Source of the DNA: Pyrinomonadaceae bacterium
GTDB lineage: Bacteria > Acidobacteriota > Blastocatellia > Pyrinomonadales > Pyrinomonadaceae
Length of the DNA: 64,000 bases
Assembly (NCBI GenBank): GCA_021228405.1
Contig: JAJQRF010000010.1
Span: forward strand, 1 to 64,000
Direction: 5' to 3'
The position numbers and the translations under genes are program-made. This document shows, piece after piece, positions 39,262 through 48,050 of the stretch. The notes under the pieces were generated by a model that made no database searches, was not told where the DNA came from, and was given only the letters and a program-made list of their open reading frames with translations. Every line of letters starts with the position of its first letter. The first letter of the stretch is position 1.

Positions 39262-40116
39262 CTATTCTATATCGGGTAACAAAAACTCATTCGGCGGCTG
39301 GAGCGGGTGGCGACCGAAATAATCGTAGATTAAGCCGTCGCCCAGAATGTGTAACTGCACGCCGCACACGCTGAACGCTTCGTTATCCGAAACTTCAGCT
39401 ATTTCATTGAAGGTTATCTGCGAACCGTCAACGATAGTGACCGAACCTGCGCCGAAAACTTCCAGAATCCCTTCATTATCCAAAATGATCGCCGTATTTT
39501 CGTCGATCCCGACTCCGAGATTATACGGATTATATGAAACCGCCGTGATAAGACGCGAAATTCGTCCGCGCTCGGTAAAATGTTGGTCGATGATGATATT
39601 TTTCAAAAATCCGAGTCCGGGCGAAAGCCTGACCGAATTTTTGTGCGGGTGCGAGCTGGCTTCGCCGCGCACGATCATCGAAGCCGACATTCCCGCCGCG
39701 CCCGCGCTCGTTCCGGCTAAAACGACATTTGTTTCCGTGACCATTTTGCGCAGGATTTGCGAAAATTTCGTGCCGCCCAGGATCGAAACGAGCCGCATCT
39801 GGTCGCCGCCCGAAATGAAAACGCCCGTTACGCCGTCGAGCAATGCCTCGGCATCGGATTGGAAAACATCCTGCCGTGAAGTTGCGCGGAGGACGCGCGG
39901 ATTTGCCACCCCCAGTTTGCGAAACGCCTGAACGTAAACGTCCGCCGCAAATTCGGGAAAGTCCGAGGCGACGGGCACGATCAGGATTTCGGCGTTTTCG
40001 CCGCCCGCAAGCTGGATGAATTTCTTTAAAATCCGGCGTTCGTTGTATTTATCTTCCGCGCCGCCGATTATCATTAAGTGACCGCCGATAATCTCGCGGT
40101 GAATTCTTTCTGTCAT
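39262..40116 (-). CDS. cphB: Cyanophycinase
   Basis: A 284-residue serine peptidase (S51-related) that cuts cyanophycin into beta-Asp-Arg dipeptides. GGHLMIIGGAEDK starts the fold; the nucleophile is S137 in AGTSAGAAGMS, matching the family position; GGDQMRLVSILGGT and LGVGIDENTAII follow. Start at ATG 40116 (MTERIHREIIGG); 13 further codons upstream look like non-conserved leader. Together with cphA and the isoaspartyl peptidase it gives a full synthesis and breakdown route. Confidence 0.95.
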   Translation of the reverse strand: MTERIHREIIGGHLMIIGGAEDKYNERRILKKFIQLAGGENAEILIVPVASDFPEFAADVYVQAFRKLGVANPRVLRATSRQDVFQSDAEALLDGVTGVFISGGDQMRLVSILGGTKFSQILRKMVTETNVVLAGTSAGAAGMSASMIVRGEASSHPHKNSVRLSPGLGFLKNIIIDQHFTERGRISRLITAVSYNPYNLGVGIDENTAIILDNEGILEVFGAGSVTIVDGSQITFNEIAEVSDNEAFSVCGVQLHILGDGLIYDYFGRHPLQPPNEFLLPDIE

Positions 40117-40278
40117 TTTGGTTTTTAAGTTATTGCAAAAGCGGAAATTGGTCAAGAAAAAAATATTCCGACAATTTTGTTGAATTGCATTAATTTTCGG
40201 CTTATCATCAAGCCGTTAAATATTTTCGGTAAAAGCTAAGTGTAAGAATACATAACAGAACTAAATTTTTCCAAATCT

Positions 40279-41403
40279 ATGTATAAAAAAGTTTTGATTT
40301 TATCGGCGGCGGTCGGTGCGGGACATCTGCGGGCGGCGGAAGCGGTCGAAAAGGAATACAAAAGACAATTTCCCGAAACCGAAGTTAAAAATATCGACGT
40401 GCTCGATTATACGAATCCGCTTTTTCGCAGACTTTACGGCAAAGCCTATCTCGATATGGTCAACACGATGCCCGAAGTTCTCGGCTGGATGTATGATTCG
40501 CTCGATAAACCCTGGGAAAACGAACGCCGACGGCTCGCGCTGGACCGGCTCAACACACAGCCTTTCATCAGTTTGTTGAAAAAGGAAAAGCCCGATCTGG
40601 CGATCTGCACACATTTTTTGCCGTCGGAAATCATCTCGTGGTTGAAGGCGAAAGGAAAAGCGAATTTTCCGCAAGCAATCGTCGTGACGGATTTCGACGC
40701 GCACGCGATGTGGCTTTGTCATAATTATGAAAAATATTTCGTCGCGCTCGATGAAACGAAAATCCATCTTTCAAAGATCGGGATTCCTGCCGAGAAGATC
40801 ACGGTGACGGGAATTCCGATCGATTCCGTTTTCGCCGAAGTGAAGGATAAAAGTGCGATGCGCGAAAAATTCGGGCTTGAAAAGGACAAATTGACGATTC
40901 TCGTTTCGGCGGGCGGTTTCGGAGTCGGAAATATCGAACATCTTTTGCAAGCCTTGAGCGATCTGCAAACGCCTTCGCAAATTATTGCCGTTTGCGGTCG
41001 CAACGAAGAATTAAAAACGAAGCTCGAAAAGTTCGCCAGGCAGAAGTTAAATAACGAACGCGTGACTTTCAAACCGATCGGATTTACGCGCGAAATGGAC
41101 GAATATATGTCAGCGTCCGATCTAATCGTCGGAAAACCCGGCGGTTTGACCACTTCCGAGGCTTTGGCGAAAGGTTTAATTTTCTGCATCGTCAACCCCA
41201 TTCCCGGTCAGGAAGAACGCAATTCCGATCATCTTCTGGAAAAAGGCTGTGCGATCCGCTGTAATAATCTGCCTGTTTTAGCTTATAAAATCGATGAATT
41301 GGTAAATGATAACGCGCGTTTTGAAACGATGAAGGCAAACGTCCTGAAATTTGCACGTCCGAACGCGGCACGGGAAATCGTCGAAAAAGTGGCTGAAATT
41401 TAG
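40279..41403 (+). CDS. MGDG synthase-type glycosyltransferase (GT28)
   Basis: A 374-residue family-28 glycosyltransferase. The N-terminus KVLILSAAVGAGHLRAAEAV and LDYTNPLFRRLYGKAYL match the monogalactosyldiacylglycerol synthase / processive diacylglycerol glucosyltransferase group. The nucleotide-sugar site is seen in LVSAGGFGVGNIEHLL, VIVGKPGGLTTSEALAKG and NPIPGQEERNSDHL. It likely transfers a sugar to diacylglycerol at the inner membrane; glucose or galactose cannot be told. Divergent from cphB. Confidence 0.88.
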   Translation: MYKKVLILSAAVGAGHLRAAEAVEKEYKRQFPETEVKNIDVLDYTNPLFRRLYGKAYLDMVNTMPEVLGWMYDSLDKPWENERRRLALDRLNTQPFISLLKKEKPDLAICTHFLPSEIISWLKAKGKANFPQAIVVTDFDAHAMWLCHNYEKYFVALDETKIHLSKIGIPAEKITVTGIPIDSVFAEVKDKSAMREKFGLEKDKLTILVSAGGFGVGNIEHLLQALSDLQTPSQIIAVCGRNEELKTKLEKFARQKLNNERVTFKPIGFTREMDEYMSASDLIVGKPGGLTTSEALAKGLIFCIVNPIPGQEERNSDHLLEKGCAIRCNNLPVLAYKIDELVNDNARFETMKANVLKFARPNAAREIVEKVAEI

Positions 41404-41409
41404 AGGAAA

Positions 41410-41510
41410 TTTTGCCCACGAAATACACGAAAATCACGAAAAATAAAAAAGAAATTTATTTTTTCTTCTTCAACTTATCTTCGTTTCTTTCGCGTATTTC
41501 GTGGGCAAAT
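41410..41510. repeat. Inverted repeat (CACGAAATACACGAAAATCACG type) between convergent genes
   Basis: TTTGCCCACGAAATAC at 41410 onward recurs inverted at 41495-41510, followed by CGAAA words. AT-rich centre. It separates the stops of the glycosyltransferase and the PepSY gene and likely terminates both. Confidence 0.85.
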
Positions 41511-41514
41511 CCTT

Positions 41515-42654
41515 TTACAAGGCACGTCTGCCCCGCCACGCCGAGAATCTGCGTAGTGAAAGAGCGATGCCCGTGTAAACCAAAACCGCGCCGCCGATGC
41601 AGGCGATAAATCCGATCAACTGCCCGATAAATCCGCCCGTTTCGCCCGTATGCGTAAACCGTGCCCACGAACGAAGCTGTCGCGCCGCATTTTGTTCGCC
41701 ATATGATTCAAATTTTGCAACCTGCGCCGTTTTCGCATCGACGGTCAGCGTCGAACGCGCAAAAATATTCCAGTATTTTCCCTCATCGATCGTGAAAACC
41801 GCCGCGTCCTTTGCAATCGGCAAACGCAATGCGATCGATTTCCATGAGCCATAATTTTCCGCCGTTTTCAGCGAATCTTCAAGATTTTCGGGTAAAACGA
41901 AGGCTTGTTCGTTTTGCTGATTCGGCACGTTCGGCGGTTGTTGCTGTTGTTGTTGCGGAAGCTCGTTGCCCGTCAGGGTGTAGAGCAGATTTCCCGCCCA
42001 TTGATACGAAATTATCACGCCCGTCAGCGTCAAAATTATCAAAACGAACGAAGTCCAGAAACCGATCGTGTTGTGCCAGTTAAAATCACGCGCTTTACCC
42101 GAATTGGTTTTGCGAAACCAGAGAATCTGCGCGAAATGTTTGCGCGTGAATTGACGCGGAAACCAGATGTAAACGCCCGAAATCGCCAGAAATAAAAACA
42201 AAAGATTCGCCGCATCATTCAACGATTTCCCGACCTGACGGCTGTTTCCCGACATTAAAAGCCAGCGGTGCAGATCGGTATTGAAACGGAAAAAACTACG
42301 CCAACCGCTCGCGCCTTCGCCCGTGATTGCACCCGTATATGGATTCACGAAAACCTGTCCTTCACGTCCGAGCGCGACCGTCACCGCCGCCGTTTTATCG
42401 TTGACAAAGGTGATTGCTGACGGCTTTGCGTTCGGTTTCGCTTCCAAAACCTTCCCGACAAGTTCATTGACCGAAAGCCTTTGCCCATTTTCCGGCGGTG
42501 CGGCAACGGCGCGCATATCACGCTCGGCAAATTCGACGATATTTTTCTCGAAGGAGAGAAGCGCGCCCGTGACGCACATTATAAATATGAAAATTCCGGC
42601 TGTAACACCCGCAACCAGGTGAAGCCAAAAAAGTATCTTTCTGAAAGTTTGCAT
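41515..42654 (-). CDS. PepSY-associated membrane protein of an iron-uptake locus
   Basis: A 379-residue membrane protein of the PepSY_TM family: helix 1 at about 10-35 (LVAGVTAGIFIFIMCVTGALL), PepSY-like periplasmic segments (VLEAKPNAKPSAITFVNDK, VFVNPYTGAITGE), helix 2 near 150 (LFLFLAISGVYIWFPR), helix 3 near 205 (FVLIILTLTGVIISYQW) and a last helix near 350 (LIGFIACIGGAVLVYTG). A Gln stretch lies near 240. Such proteins accompany siderophore receptors and may reduce or process ferric siderophores. Third gene of a leftward set with the TonB receptor. Confidence 0.88.
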   Translation of the reverse strand: MQTFRKILFWLHLVAGVTAGIFIFIMCVTGALLSFEKNIVEFAERDMRAVAAPPENGQRLSVNELVGKVLEAKPNAKPSAITFVNDKTAAVTVALGREGQVFVNPYTGAITGEGASGWRSFFRFNTDLHRWLLMSGNSRQVGKSLNDAANLLFLFLAISGVYIWFPRQFTRKHFAQILWFRKTNSGKARDFNWHNTIGFWTSFVLIILTLTGVIISYQWAGNLLYTLTGNELPQQQQQQPPNVPNQQNEQAFVLPENLEDSLKTAENYGSWKSIALRLPIAKDAAVFTIDEGKYWNIFARSTLTVDAKTAQVAKFESYGEQNAARQLRSWARFTHTGETGGFIGQLIGFIACIGGAVLVYTGIALSLRRFSAWRGRRAL

Positions 42655-42695
42655 AAATCCCGATTAATTTGAAATTGTTTCCAGCCCAGTCCTTT

Positions 42696-42947
42696 CTAAG
42701 AAACCAACCCGAGTTCAAAATATTTTTGTTCCTGTTTCAGCAATTCCAAATTCGCTTTCCCGTATAATTCACCAATGATTGCCGATAGATCAAGAAATTC
42801 TTGCGGCGAAAATGTCAGTAAAATTTCGCCAACGCTAAAATGAAAAGAATGACATTTTTCACAATGCCAGATATTCAAGTTTTCCTTTCTGCCGCAGTGT
42901 TCAGACGATTTTTTCAAATTTTCCATTTTTTTCATAAATGCGGACAC
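42696..42947 (-). CDS. Small Cys-containing protein in the iron-uptake operon
   Basis: An 83-residue protein I do not recognise. It has HCGRKENLNIWHCEKCHSFHF (Cys18, Cys29, Cys32), a likely zinc or iron site, followed by a helical part (FSPQEFLDLSAIIGEL). It lies between the TonB receptor (44 bp) and the PepSY gene (41 bp) on the same strand, so it belongs to that operon. ATG 42947, 42935 or 42926 could start it. Confidence 0.65.
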   Translation of the reverse strand: MSAFMKKMENLKKSSEHCGRKENLNIWHCEKCHSFHFSVGEILLTFSPQEFLDLSAIIGELYGKANLELLKQEQKYFELGLVS

Positions 42948-42991
42948 GGAAAAGAGCTTTCACCGCATCCGCAATTCTTTCAGGTTACTTC

Positions 42992-45484
42992 TCAAAAATT
43001 AAACGTCGTTCTAAACGTCGTCGTGCGCGGCGCGGCAACTTCGATGCTCGAACCGACCGACGCGTTCACGAAAATCACCTCGTCAAACAAATTTTCGACA
43101 TTCATCGCGAAATTGACATATTTATTCAGACGATAGAACAGAGCCGTATCGACGCGCACGAACGAAGGCAAAACCAGCGGATCGGGCGCGGCAAAAGTCT
43201 GCGCGCCGTTGCTTCCGATGCGTTTCCCCTGATAGATCATCCCGAACCCCGCACCGAAACCTTTCAAATAACCTTCCGCACGGTCGTAGCGCGAATAAAG
43301 ATTGTATGACCAGCGCGGCGATTTTTCGGCTTGCGAATTCGGCAGGGGCGAACTCGTCGGCGGTTGACCGTTGACCGTCAAACCTGCCGGAAAGCCTTTG
43401 TAGATCGCGTCCAGATAACTCACGCCGCCCGAAACGCGTAAATCCTGCCTCACCTGAAATTCGCCCGTAAATTCCGCTCCTCGGGCACGACGCGTTCCGG
43501 CGGGAACGTAAAAACGGTTGCCGCGCGGATTTAGAACATTTACGTCAGATTGAACGAGCGCGTTTTCGATCTGATTCCGGAAAAGCGCGAAAGCCAGATT
43601 GACACGGCGATTCAGCAGATCGTATTTCGCGCCGACTTCAAAATTTTTACCTAAGGTCGGCGAAAACGTTCCGCGATTTCCCTGCACGTCTTCGAGATCG
43701 GGATCGGTCGGGTTAAAACTCGTCGAATAACTTCCGTAAACCGCGATTTCGGGCGTAACGTTGAAAACTACGGAAGCATTCGGCATTAGATCGCTTTTGC
43801 GAACCGTTCCGACCGCCGGGTCGTTCTGCCCGTAATTTGCACCGACTGTTACATTAACACGCCCGTCTGCAAGCGACGTGCGGTTTTGCACGAAAGTATT
43901 CCAGATTTTGTCGGTTCCCCACGCGCCGAAAGCAATCGGCGGAAAAGTATCGCGAAGCGGCGAAGCGGCAACGCCCGTATAAATATTGATCGGCGATTGC
44001 GCCGCCGGAATCGTGCCGTTTGCAGTGGTTGCACGCGACCGCAGATTTCTTTGGTAATACCCGATTTGCGTCGTATTTTTCCACCAACCCGCATTTTTCC
44101 ATTCGTAGATCGCGTCGGCATTGAAATTGTTGTAGTCGCGCTGTGTGAGGCTTTTTGCCTGAATTCTCGAAACGACATTTTGCGTTTGCAAAGCGGTAAT
44201 TTGTGCGTTTGATGTGACTTGCGGCGTGAACGAATTGATGTCCGTATCGAATGAAACGTATCTGTAAGCCGCATTAACGCGGATTTTTTCGGTCACGACA
44301 CCGCGAAAATCCAAACCGCCCCAAGCCGTTTCTTCAATGCGTCTGCCGCCCGAAAGATTCACGTCGAGCGGCGAAAGATCGTTTTCGTTTATTTCGCGCA
44401 AACCGTCGTTCGTGCGAAGCGAAGTGGTCGGCGAAACGATGATTCCGCCGCCGTATGGTCGGAAATAACGCGTCCATTGCACGCTCGGCGTGAGCAAATA
44501 ACGTCCTTCCTTATCCAATTTGATCGCCACCGAAGCATTCGCATAACGATTGCGGTCGAGCGTGTCTTTCGTGAAATAATTCATATTTTCGACCGTGAAA
44601 AGCGTGCGGTAGAGAAATCGGTCATTGCCGAAAATCTTTCCCGTCGAGTCGAAATCGACACCGAACATCGGACGCTCATCGAGCGAAACGCCGTTCCCGT
44701 TGTAACCGCCGCCGCGCAGATCGACGCGTGAAAAGTAATTTTCCTGCGGCTTTTTTGAAACAAGATTTATCAAACCGCCGGGCGAACCCGTCTGCCCGTA
44801 AACCAAACCCGCCGGACCGCGTAAAACAACCGCTTCTTCGATGCCGAACATACTCGCGCCGAAACCGCCGCCGCCGACATTAATTCCCGCGAAACCGTCG
44901 AGCCGCGTGTCGTCGGGCGACATTCTGTAACCGCGTGAATAAAAATGATAACTGCCGTTGCGGTAACTGTTTTGCGTCGTTCCGGGCACGTAATTCAAAA
45001 CGTCCGAAACCTGTCTGAAATTTTGCTCCTTGATTCTTTCCGAGCCGACAACCGTCAGACTGCGCGGCGTTTCGTGAATCGAAACGGGCAGTTTCAAGGT
45101 GGATTCGACCGCGATTTCCGCGCTGTCCATCACGATCGTCACGGTTTCGCTCACCGCTCCCGCAGACATCGTCAGGTTTGAACTATTCATTTCGGCGTTG
45201 AGCACGATCTCGCGCTCGACCTTTGAAAATCCTTCTTTTTCAACCACCAGAAAATACTTGCCGAATGCCAGATTTCCGAACGAAAAATTGCCGTTCAAAT
45301 CCGAAACCGTTTCAAAAACCGCACCTTTTTCATCGCGCAGAATTAATCGTGCTTCGGGAATGATAGCTTTGTTTTCATCGGTTACAATGCCCTGCAAAAT
45401 ACCCGTTCCGGTCTGGGCGGAAATCGAAATAATTGTAAATACGAATATAAATATGACGCTGGAAACGCGTTTCAATGTTTTCAC
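42992..45484 (-). CDS. TonB-dependent siderophore receptor
   Basis: An 830-residue outer-membrane receptor. Signal peptide 1-23 (ending ISAQ); carboxypeptidase-regulatory-like beta domain at about 27-105 (GILQGIVTDENKAIIPEA, GNFSFGNLAFGKYFLVVE); plug at about 125-250 (SIHETPRSLTVVGSERI, VLNYVPGT, RGPAGLVYGQTGSPGGLIN); then a 22-strand barrel ending with aromatic residues (FRTTFNF). The siderophore-receptor subtype is suggested by the VSDVLNYVPGT plug wording. Its leader of about 500 bp upstream is unusually long. Confidence 0.93.
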   Translation of the reverse strand: MKTLKRVSSVIFIFVFTIISISAQTGTGILQGIVTDENKAIIPEARLILRDEKGAVFETVSDLNGNFSFGNLAFGKYFLVVEKEGFSKVEREIVLNAEMNSSNLTMSAGAVSETVTIVMDSAEIAVESTLKLPVSIHETPRSLTVVGSERIKEQNFRQVSDVLNYVPGTTQNSYRNGSYHFYSRGYRMSPDDTRLDGFAGINVGGGGFGASMFGIEEAVVLRGPAGLVYGQTGSPGGLINLVSKKPQENYFSRVDLRGGGYNGNGVSLDERPMFGVDFDSTGKIFGNDRFLYRTLFTVENMNYFTKDTLDRNRYANASVAIKLDKEGRYLLTPSVQWTRYFRPYGGGIIVSPTTSLRTNDGLREINENDLSPLDVNLSGGRRIEETAWGGLDFRGVVTEKIRVNAAYRYVSFDTDINSFTPQVTSNAQITALQTQNVVSRIQAKSLTQRDYNNFNADAIYEWKNAGWWKNTTQIGYYQRNLRSRATTANGTIPAAQSPINIYTGVAASPLRDTFPPIAFGAWGTDKIWNTFVQNRTSLADGRVNVTVGANYGQNDPAVGTVRKSDLMPNASVVFNVTPEIAVYGSYSTSFNPTDPDLEDVQGNRGTFSPTLGKNFEVGAKYDLLNRRVNLAFALFRNQIENALVQSDVNVLNPRGNRFYVPAGTRRARGAEFTGEFQVRQDLRVSGGVSYLDAIYKGFPAGLTVNGQPPTSSPLPNSQAEKSPRWSYNLYSRYDRAEGYLKGFGAGFGMIYQGKRIGSNGAQTFAAPDPLVLPSFVRVDTALFYRLNKYVNFAMNVENLFDEVIFVNASVGSSIEVAAPRTTTFRTTFNF

Positions 45485-45643
45485 TTCCTTAAAACTCCTG
45501 TTCGATTATTGGATAAAAGACGTGACCAATCGCCTGTTTTGAAACGGTTTCGCGGTAATTCTAAATTGCGGTTTGAATGTGCTAGAATTTGTTTGCACAT
45601 TAACCGTTTCCGGTCTTCGCTGGACTGACGTTTTTTGTGTTTC

Positions 45644-45676
45644 AAGCCTTTAGCGTTGCCGCGCTAAAGGCTTTTC
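45644..45676 (+). terminator. Orphan terminator-like hairpin
   Basis: AAGCCTTTAGCG (45644-45655) pairs with CGCTAAAGGCTT (45662-45673), perfect 12-bp stem, 6-nt loop, then TT-rich bases on the + strand. No + strand gene ends before it. Confidence 0.5.
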
Positions 45677-45834
45677 CGATTTTTTGCCTATATTATTAAA
45701 AAACTGAAACGATCGTATGTGCCAAAACCATCGCCGAAAGTATTAAAAAAATAAGTTTGTATTCAATAAATGCACGGCTTCGACCTGAAAAATAAGGTTT
45801 CATACGATTGTTTTTCTCTTTTTAATCACTGCTT

Positions 45835-45853
45835 ATTGAAAATGACTTTCAAT
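45835..45853. promoter_or_regulatory. Fur-box-like dyad (tentative)
   Basis: ATTGAAA-ATGAC-TTTCAAT is a perfect 7-5-7 dyad. It recalls Fur sites and lies about 350 bp upstream of a siderophore receptor, but the distance is large and no promoter is seen next to it. Confidence 0.25.
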
Positions 45854-45932
45854 TTCGCTCATCCAGTTTCAAATTGTAGGTTGATTAACTCTAATGGTCA
45901 AGCCTTGCCGACATTTTTTTGATTTGGAAACG

Positions 45933-45968
45933 AAAAAGCGGAGAATTTCATCGAATTCTCCGCTTTTC
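45933..45968 (-). terminator. Terminator after the M1 peptidase gene
   Basis: AAAAGCGGAGAATT pairs with AATTCTCCGCTTTT (14-bp perfect stem, 6-nt loop), followed leftward by a T-run. Confidence 0.88.
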
Positions 45969-45989
45969 TTTCTGAATTAAAGCTCAAAT

Positions 45990-47666
45990 TTACAAAGCCC
46001 GTAAAAGCCAACCGTTCGGGTCGATCTCGTAAGCCGCATTTTGCGGAAGCGGCAGACTTCCCTTCCCGTTTTTCATTTCGATGCGCTTTGTCTGACCTGC
46101 GATTTTCACTTCGACAGACAGCGGAAACGGCATATTATTGGGCGTTTCCCAACTCAAGTCGAGTTGATTCGCTTTCTTTTCGACGTTCAGTTTAGGCAAT
46201 TGCGGTTGACGCAGATATACCTCAAAAAACCAGTCGAGTTTCTTGCCCGATTCCTTTTCTGCAATGCGCAGAAAATCGTCGGTCGTGCGAAAATGGACTT
46301 GTTTGCCGTTGGTGATCTTTTCGGCATTCTTGTCGTCATAACACATTTTCAGCAAACTTCGGAAAAACGCGTCGTCGCCGAGGTAGCCGCGCAGACTGTT
46401 CAAAACCAACGCGCCTTTCCCGTAAATGTCGCCGTCGCCGCGCACGTAATCGGGCGGGATGAGATACATTTCGGTCGTCGTTTTCGGTTCACGCGGCGCG
46501 ACGGGTTTCAGGTTTTTGGTTGCTTTTATCCGGTTCGGCAAACTCTCGATAAACGACTGTCTGCCGACCAGTTTTTCGGTGTAAAGCGCGTCCATAAACG
46601 ATTGGAAACCTTCGTGAATCCAGAAATCGTTCCAATCGGGCGCGGTGACGAGGTTTGCCCACCATTCGTGACCGAGTTCGTGGAGCATCAAACCGTCAAC
46701 GCCGTTTTTGTCGTATTTGAACTCGTTTCCGTAAGCCGTGATCGACTGGTGTTCCATCCCGAGATGCGGCGTTTCGGCGATGCCGAGTTTGTCGGCGCGA
46801 AACGGGTATGGTCCGAGATATTGCTCGAAAAACCTGACGTAATCCTTCGTTTTATTGATTAATTCCTGCCCTTTGTCGAAATGTTCGGGCAAAACGTAGA
46901 ACTTCATCGGGATCGTATCGCCCGAAACGGATTTCATACTGTCTTCGATCAGTTTATACGGCGCGACGTTAAGCGCGATGTTGTAATTGGAGATCGGTTG
47001 CGAGATAAACCAGTTAAAGGTTTTCGTGCCGTCTTTGTTGTCCGTCACCGATTCCAGTCTGCCGTTCGAGGCGGCGGTCAGATTCGCAGGAACGGTGAAA
47101 TGCAGATTCGTCGTTTCGGCTTTATCCGACGGATGATCTTTGACGGGAAACCAGAGGTCTGCACCGTCGTTCTGCACGGCGGTTGCAAACCACGGTTGAC
47201 CGTCCGCCGTCTTCGACCAGACGAACCCGCCGACCCACGGCGGAGTCGGCGCGACCTTCGGTTTGCCGCTGTAAGCGACGCGCACATTGACGATCTCGTA
47301 AAGTTTCATAGCGCGCAGATACGAAATCTTGATTTGTTTATCCGTCCGCTCGAACTTCATCGGTTCGAGCTTTCCGTCCTTTTCCAGCTGCACCGATTCG
47401 ACCTTAAAAGGCGTGTCGAGATCGAGCACCATCTTGTCTTGCAATCCTTTGATCTGTGCGCGGACGGTCAAAACGCCTTTGATCGTTTGCGCGGTCGGAT
47501 CGACGCTGACTGCAAGATCGTAATGCTGAACGTCAAACGCCGCCTGTTCAGGCGATAACACACCGCCCGATTCGGTCGGACGCGCCGCCATCTGCCTCTG
47601 CCCGTAAACCGCCGTCGAAAATACGAATGCCGCCGCCAAACCGCCTGCGACTAATTTCTTAAACAT
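45990..47666 (-). CDS. M1-family zinc metallopeptidase, secreted
   Basis: A 558-residue aminopeptidase with a signal peptide (about 1-22). The beta N-domain covers about 40-220. The zinc site is complete: H329-E330-L-G-H333 and E352, 18 residues on (HEGFQSFMDAL). The exopeptidase motif appears as GMEHQS instead of the usual GAMEN; the Glu that anchors the peptide N-terminus is kept. YGKGALVLNSLR and FLRIAEKESGKKLDWFFEVY follow. The C-terminal domain is short, so the protein is smaller than classical PepN. Periplasmic peptide trimming is inferred. Confidence 0.92.
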   Translation of the reverse strand: MFKKLVAGGLAAAFVFSTAVYGQRQMAARPTESGGVLSPEQAAFDVQHYDLAVSVDPTAQTIKGVLTVRAQIKGLQDKMVLDLDTPFKVESVQLEKDGKLEPMKFERTDKQIKISYLRAMKLYEIVNVRVAYSGKPKVAPTPPWVGGFVWSKTADGQPWFATAVQNDGADLWFPVKDHPSDKAETTNLHFTVPANLTAASNGRLESVTDNKDGTKTFNWFISQPISNYNIALNVAPYKLIEDSMKSVSGDTIPMKFYVLPEHFDKGQELINKTKDYVRFFEQYLGPYPFRADKLGIAETPHLGMEHQSITAYGNEFKYDKNGVDGLMLHELGHEWWANLVTAPDWNDFWIHEGFQSFMDALYTEKLVGRQSFIESLPNRIKATKNLKPVAPREPKTTTEMYLIPPDYVRGDGDIYGKGALVLNSLRGYLGDDAFFRSLLKMCYDDKNAEKITNGKQVHFRTTDDFLRIAEKESGKKLDWFFEVYLRQPQLPKLNVEKKANQLDLSWETPNNMPFPLSVEVKIAGQTKRIEMKNGKGSLPLPQNAAYEIDPNGWLLRAL

Positions 47667-48050
47667 AATTTCCCTTTTTCTCCCCTAATTGAATATTATT
47701 CCTGAAGGATTTTCAAAGATTATACCCGGAACAGCGGATAACCGATAGTGAATAACGAAAAGCGGATAACCGATAGTGAATATGACGGAAAATCATATCG
47801 GAGTAAACGGTTCAAGTGGTTTACGAAAACGATTACGCCTAAATTCCGGTATTCTCACCCCTCGCCAACGGAAGATTTGCTATAATCTTATGAAATAAAT
47901 TATAGGTTTATTTTAATTCAAGATTGAAGTTTGATCGATATTTTTTCGCAAAGCGGGCAGAATACGGAACTGATTTATAATTATTGGAAATAATGGAATT
48001 TTGGTTATTTTATGCAATACGGGCAGGAAGCTGTCAGCGGGGTTTAGAAT
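47667..48050. other. 384-bp intergenic region between divergent genes
   Basis: Besides the direct repeat at 47733-47782 no gene, RNA or terminator is seen. Promoters of the leftward M1 peptidase and the rightward methyltransferase must be here. Confidence 0.5.
47733..47782. repeat. Direct repeat of 22 bp, period 28
   Basis: AGCGGATAACCGATAGTG plus AATA occurs at 47733 and again at 47761. The period is four times seven, and the words (GGATAAC, GATAGTG) belong to the heptamer family, but here the copies are direct and have no inverted arm. Confidence 0.8.

Larger units (their letters stand above)
45485..45989. other. 505-bp intergenic region upstream of the TonB receptor
   Basis: No gene is seen. 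It holds a hairpin with a + strand T-run at 45644-45676, a Fur-box-like inverted repeat ATTGAAA-ATGAC-TTTCAAT at 45835-45853, and the terminator of the M1 peptidase gene at 45933-45968. The receptor promoter must lie here. Confidence 0.5.

Noticed and set aside
46041-47558. Two long + strand frames opposite the M1 peptidase
   Set aside because: They are shadows of a gene with a complete zinc site; no motif of their own.
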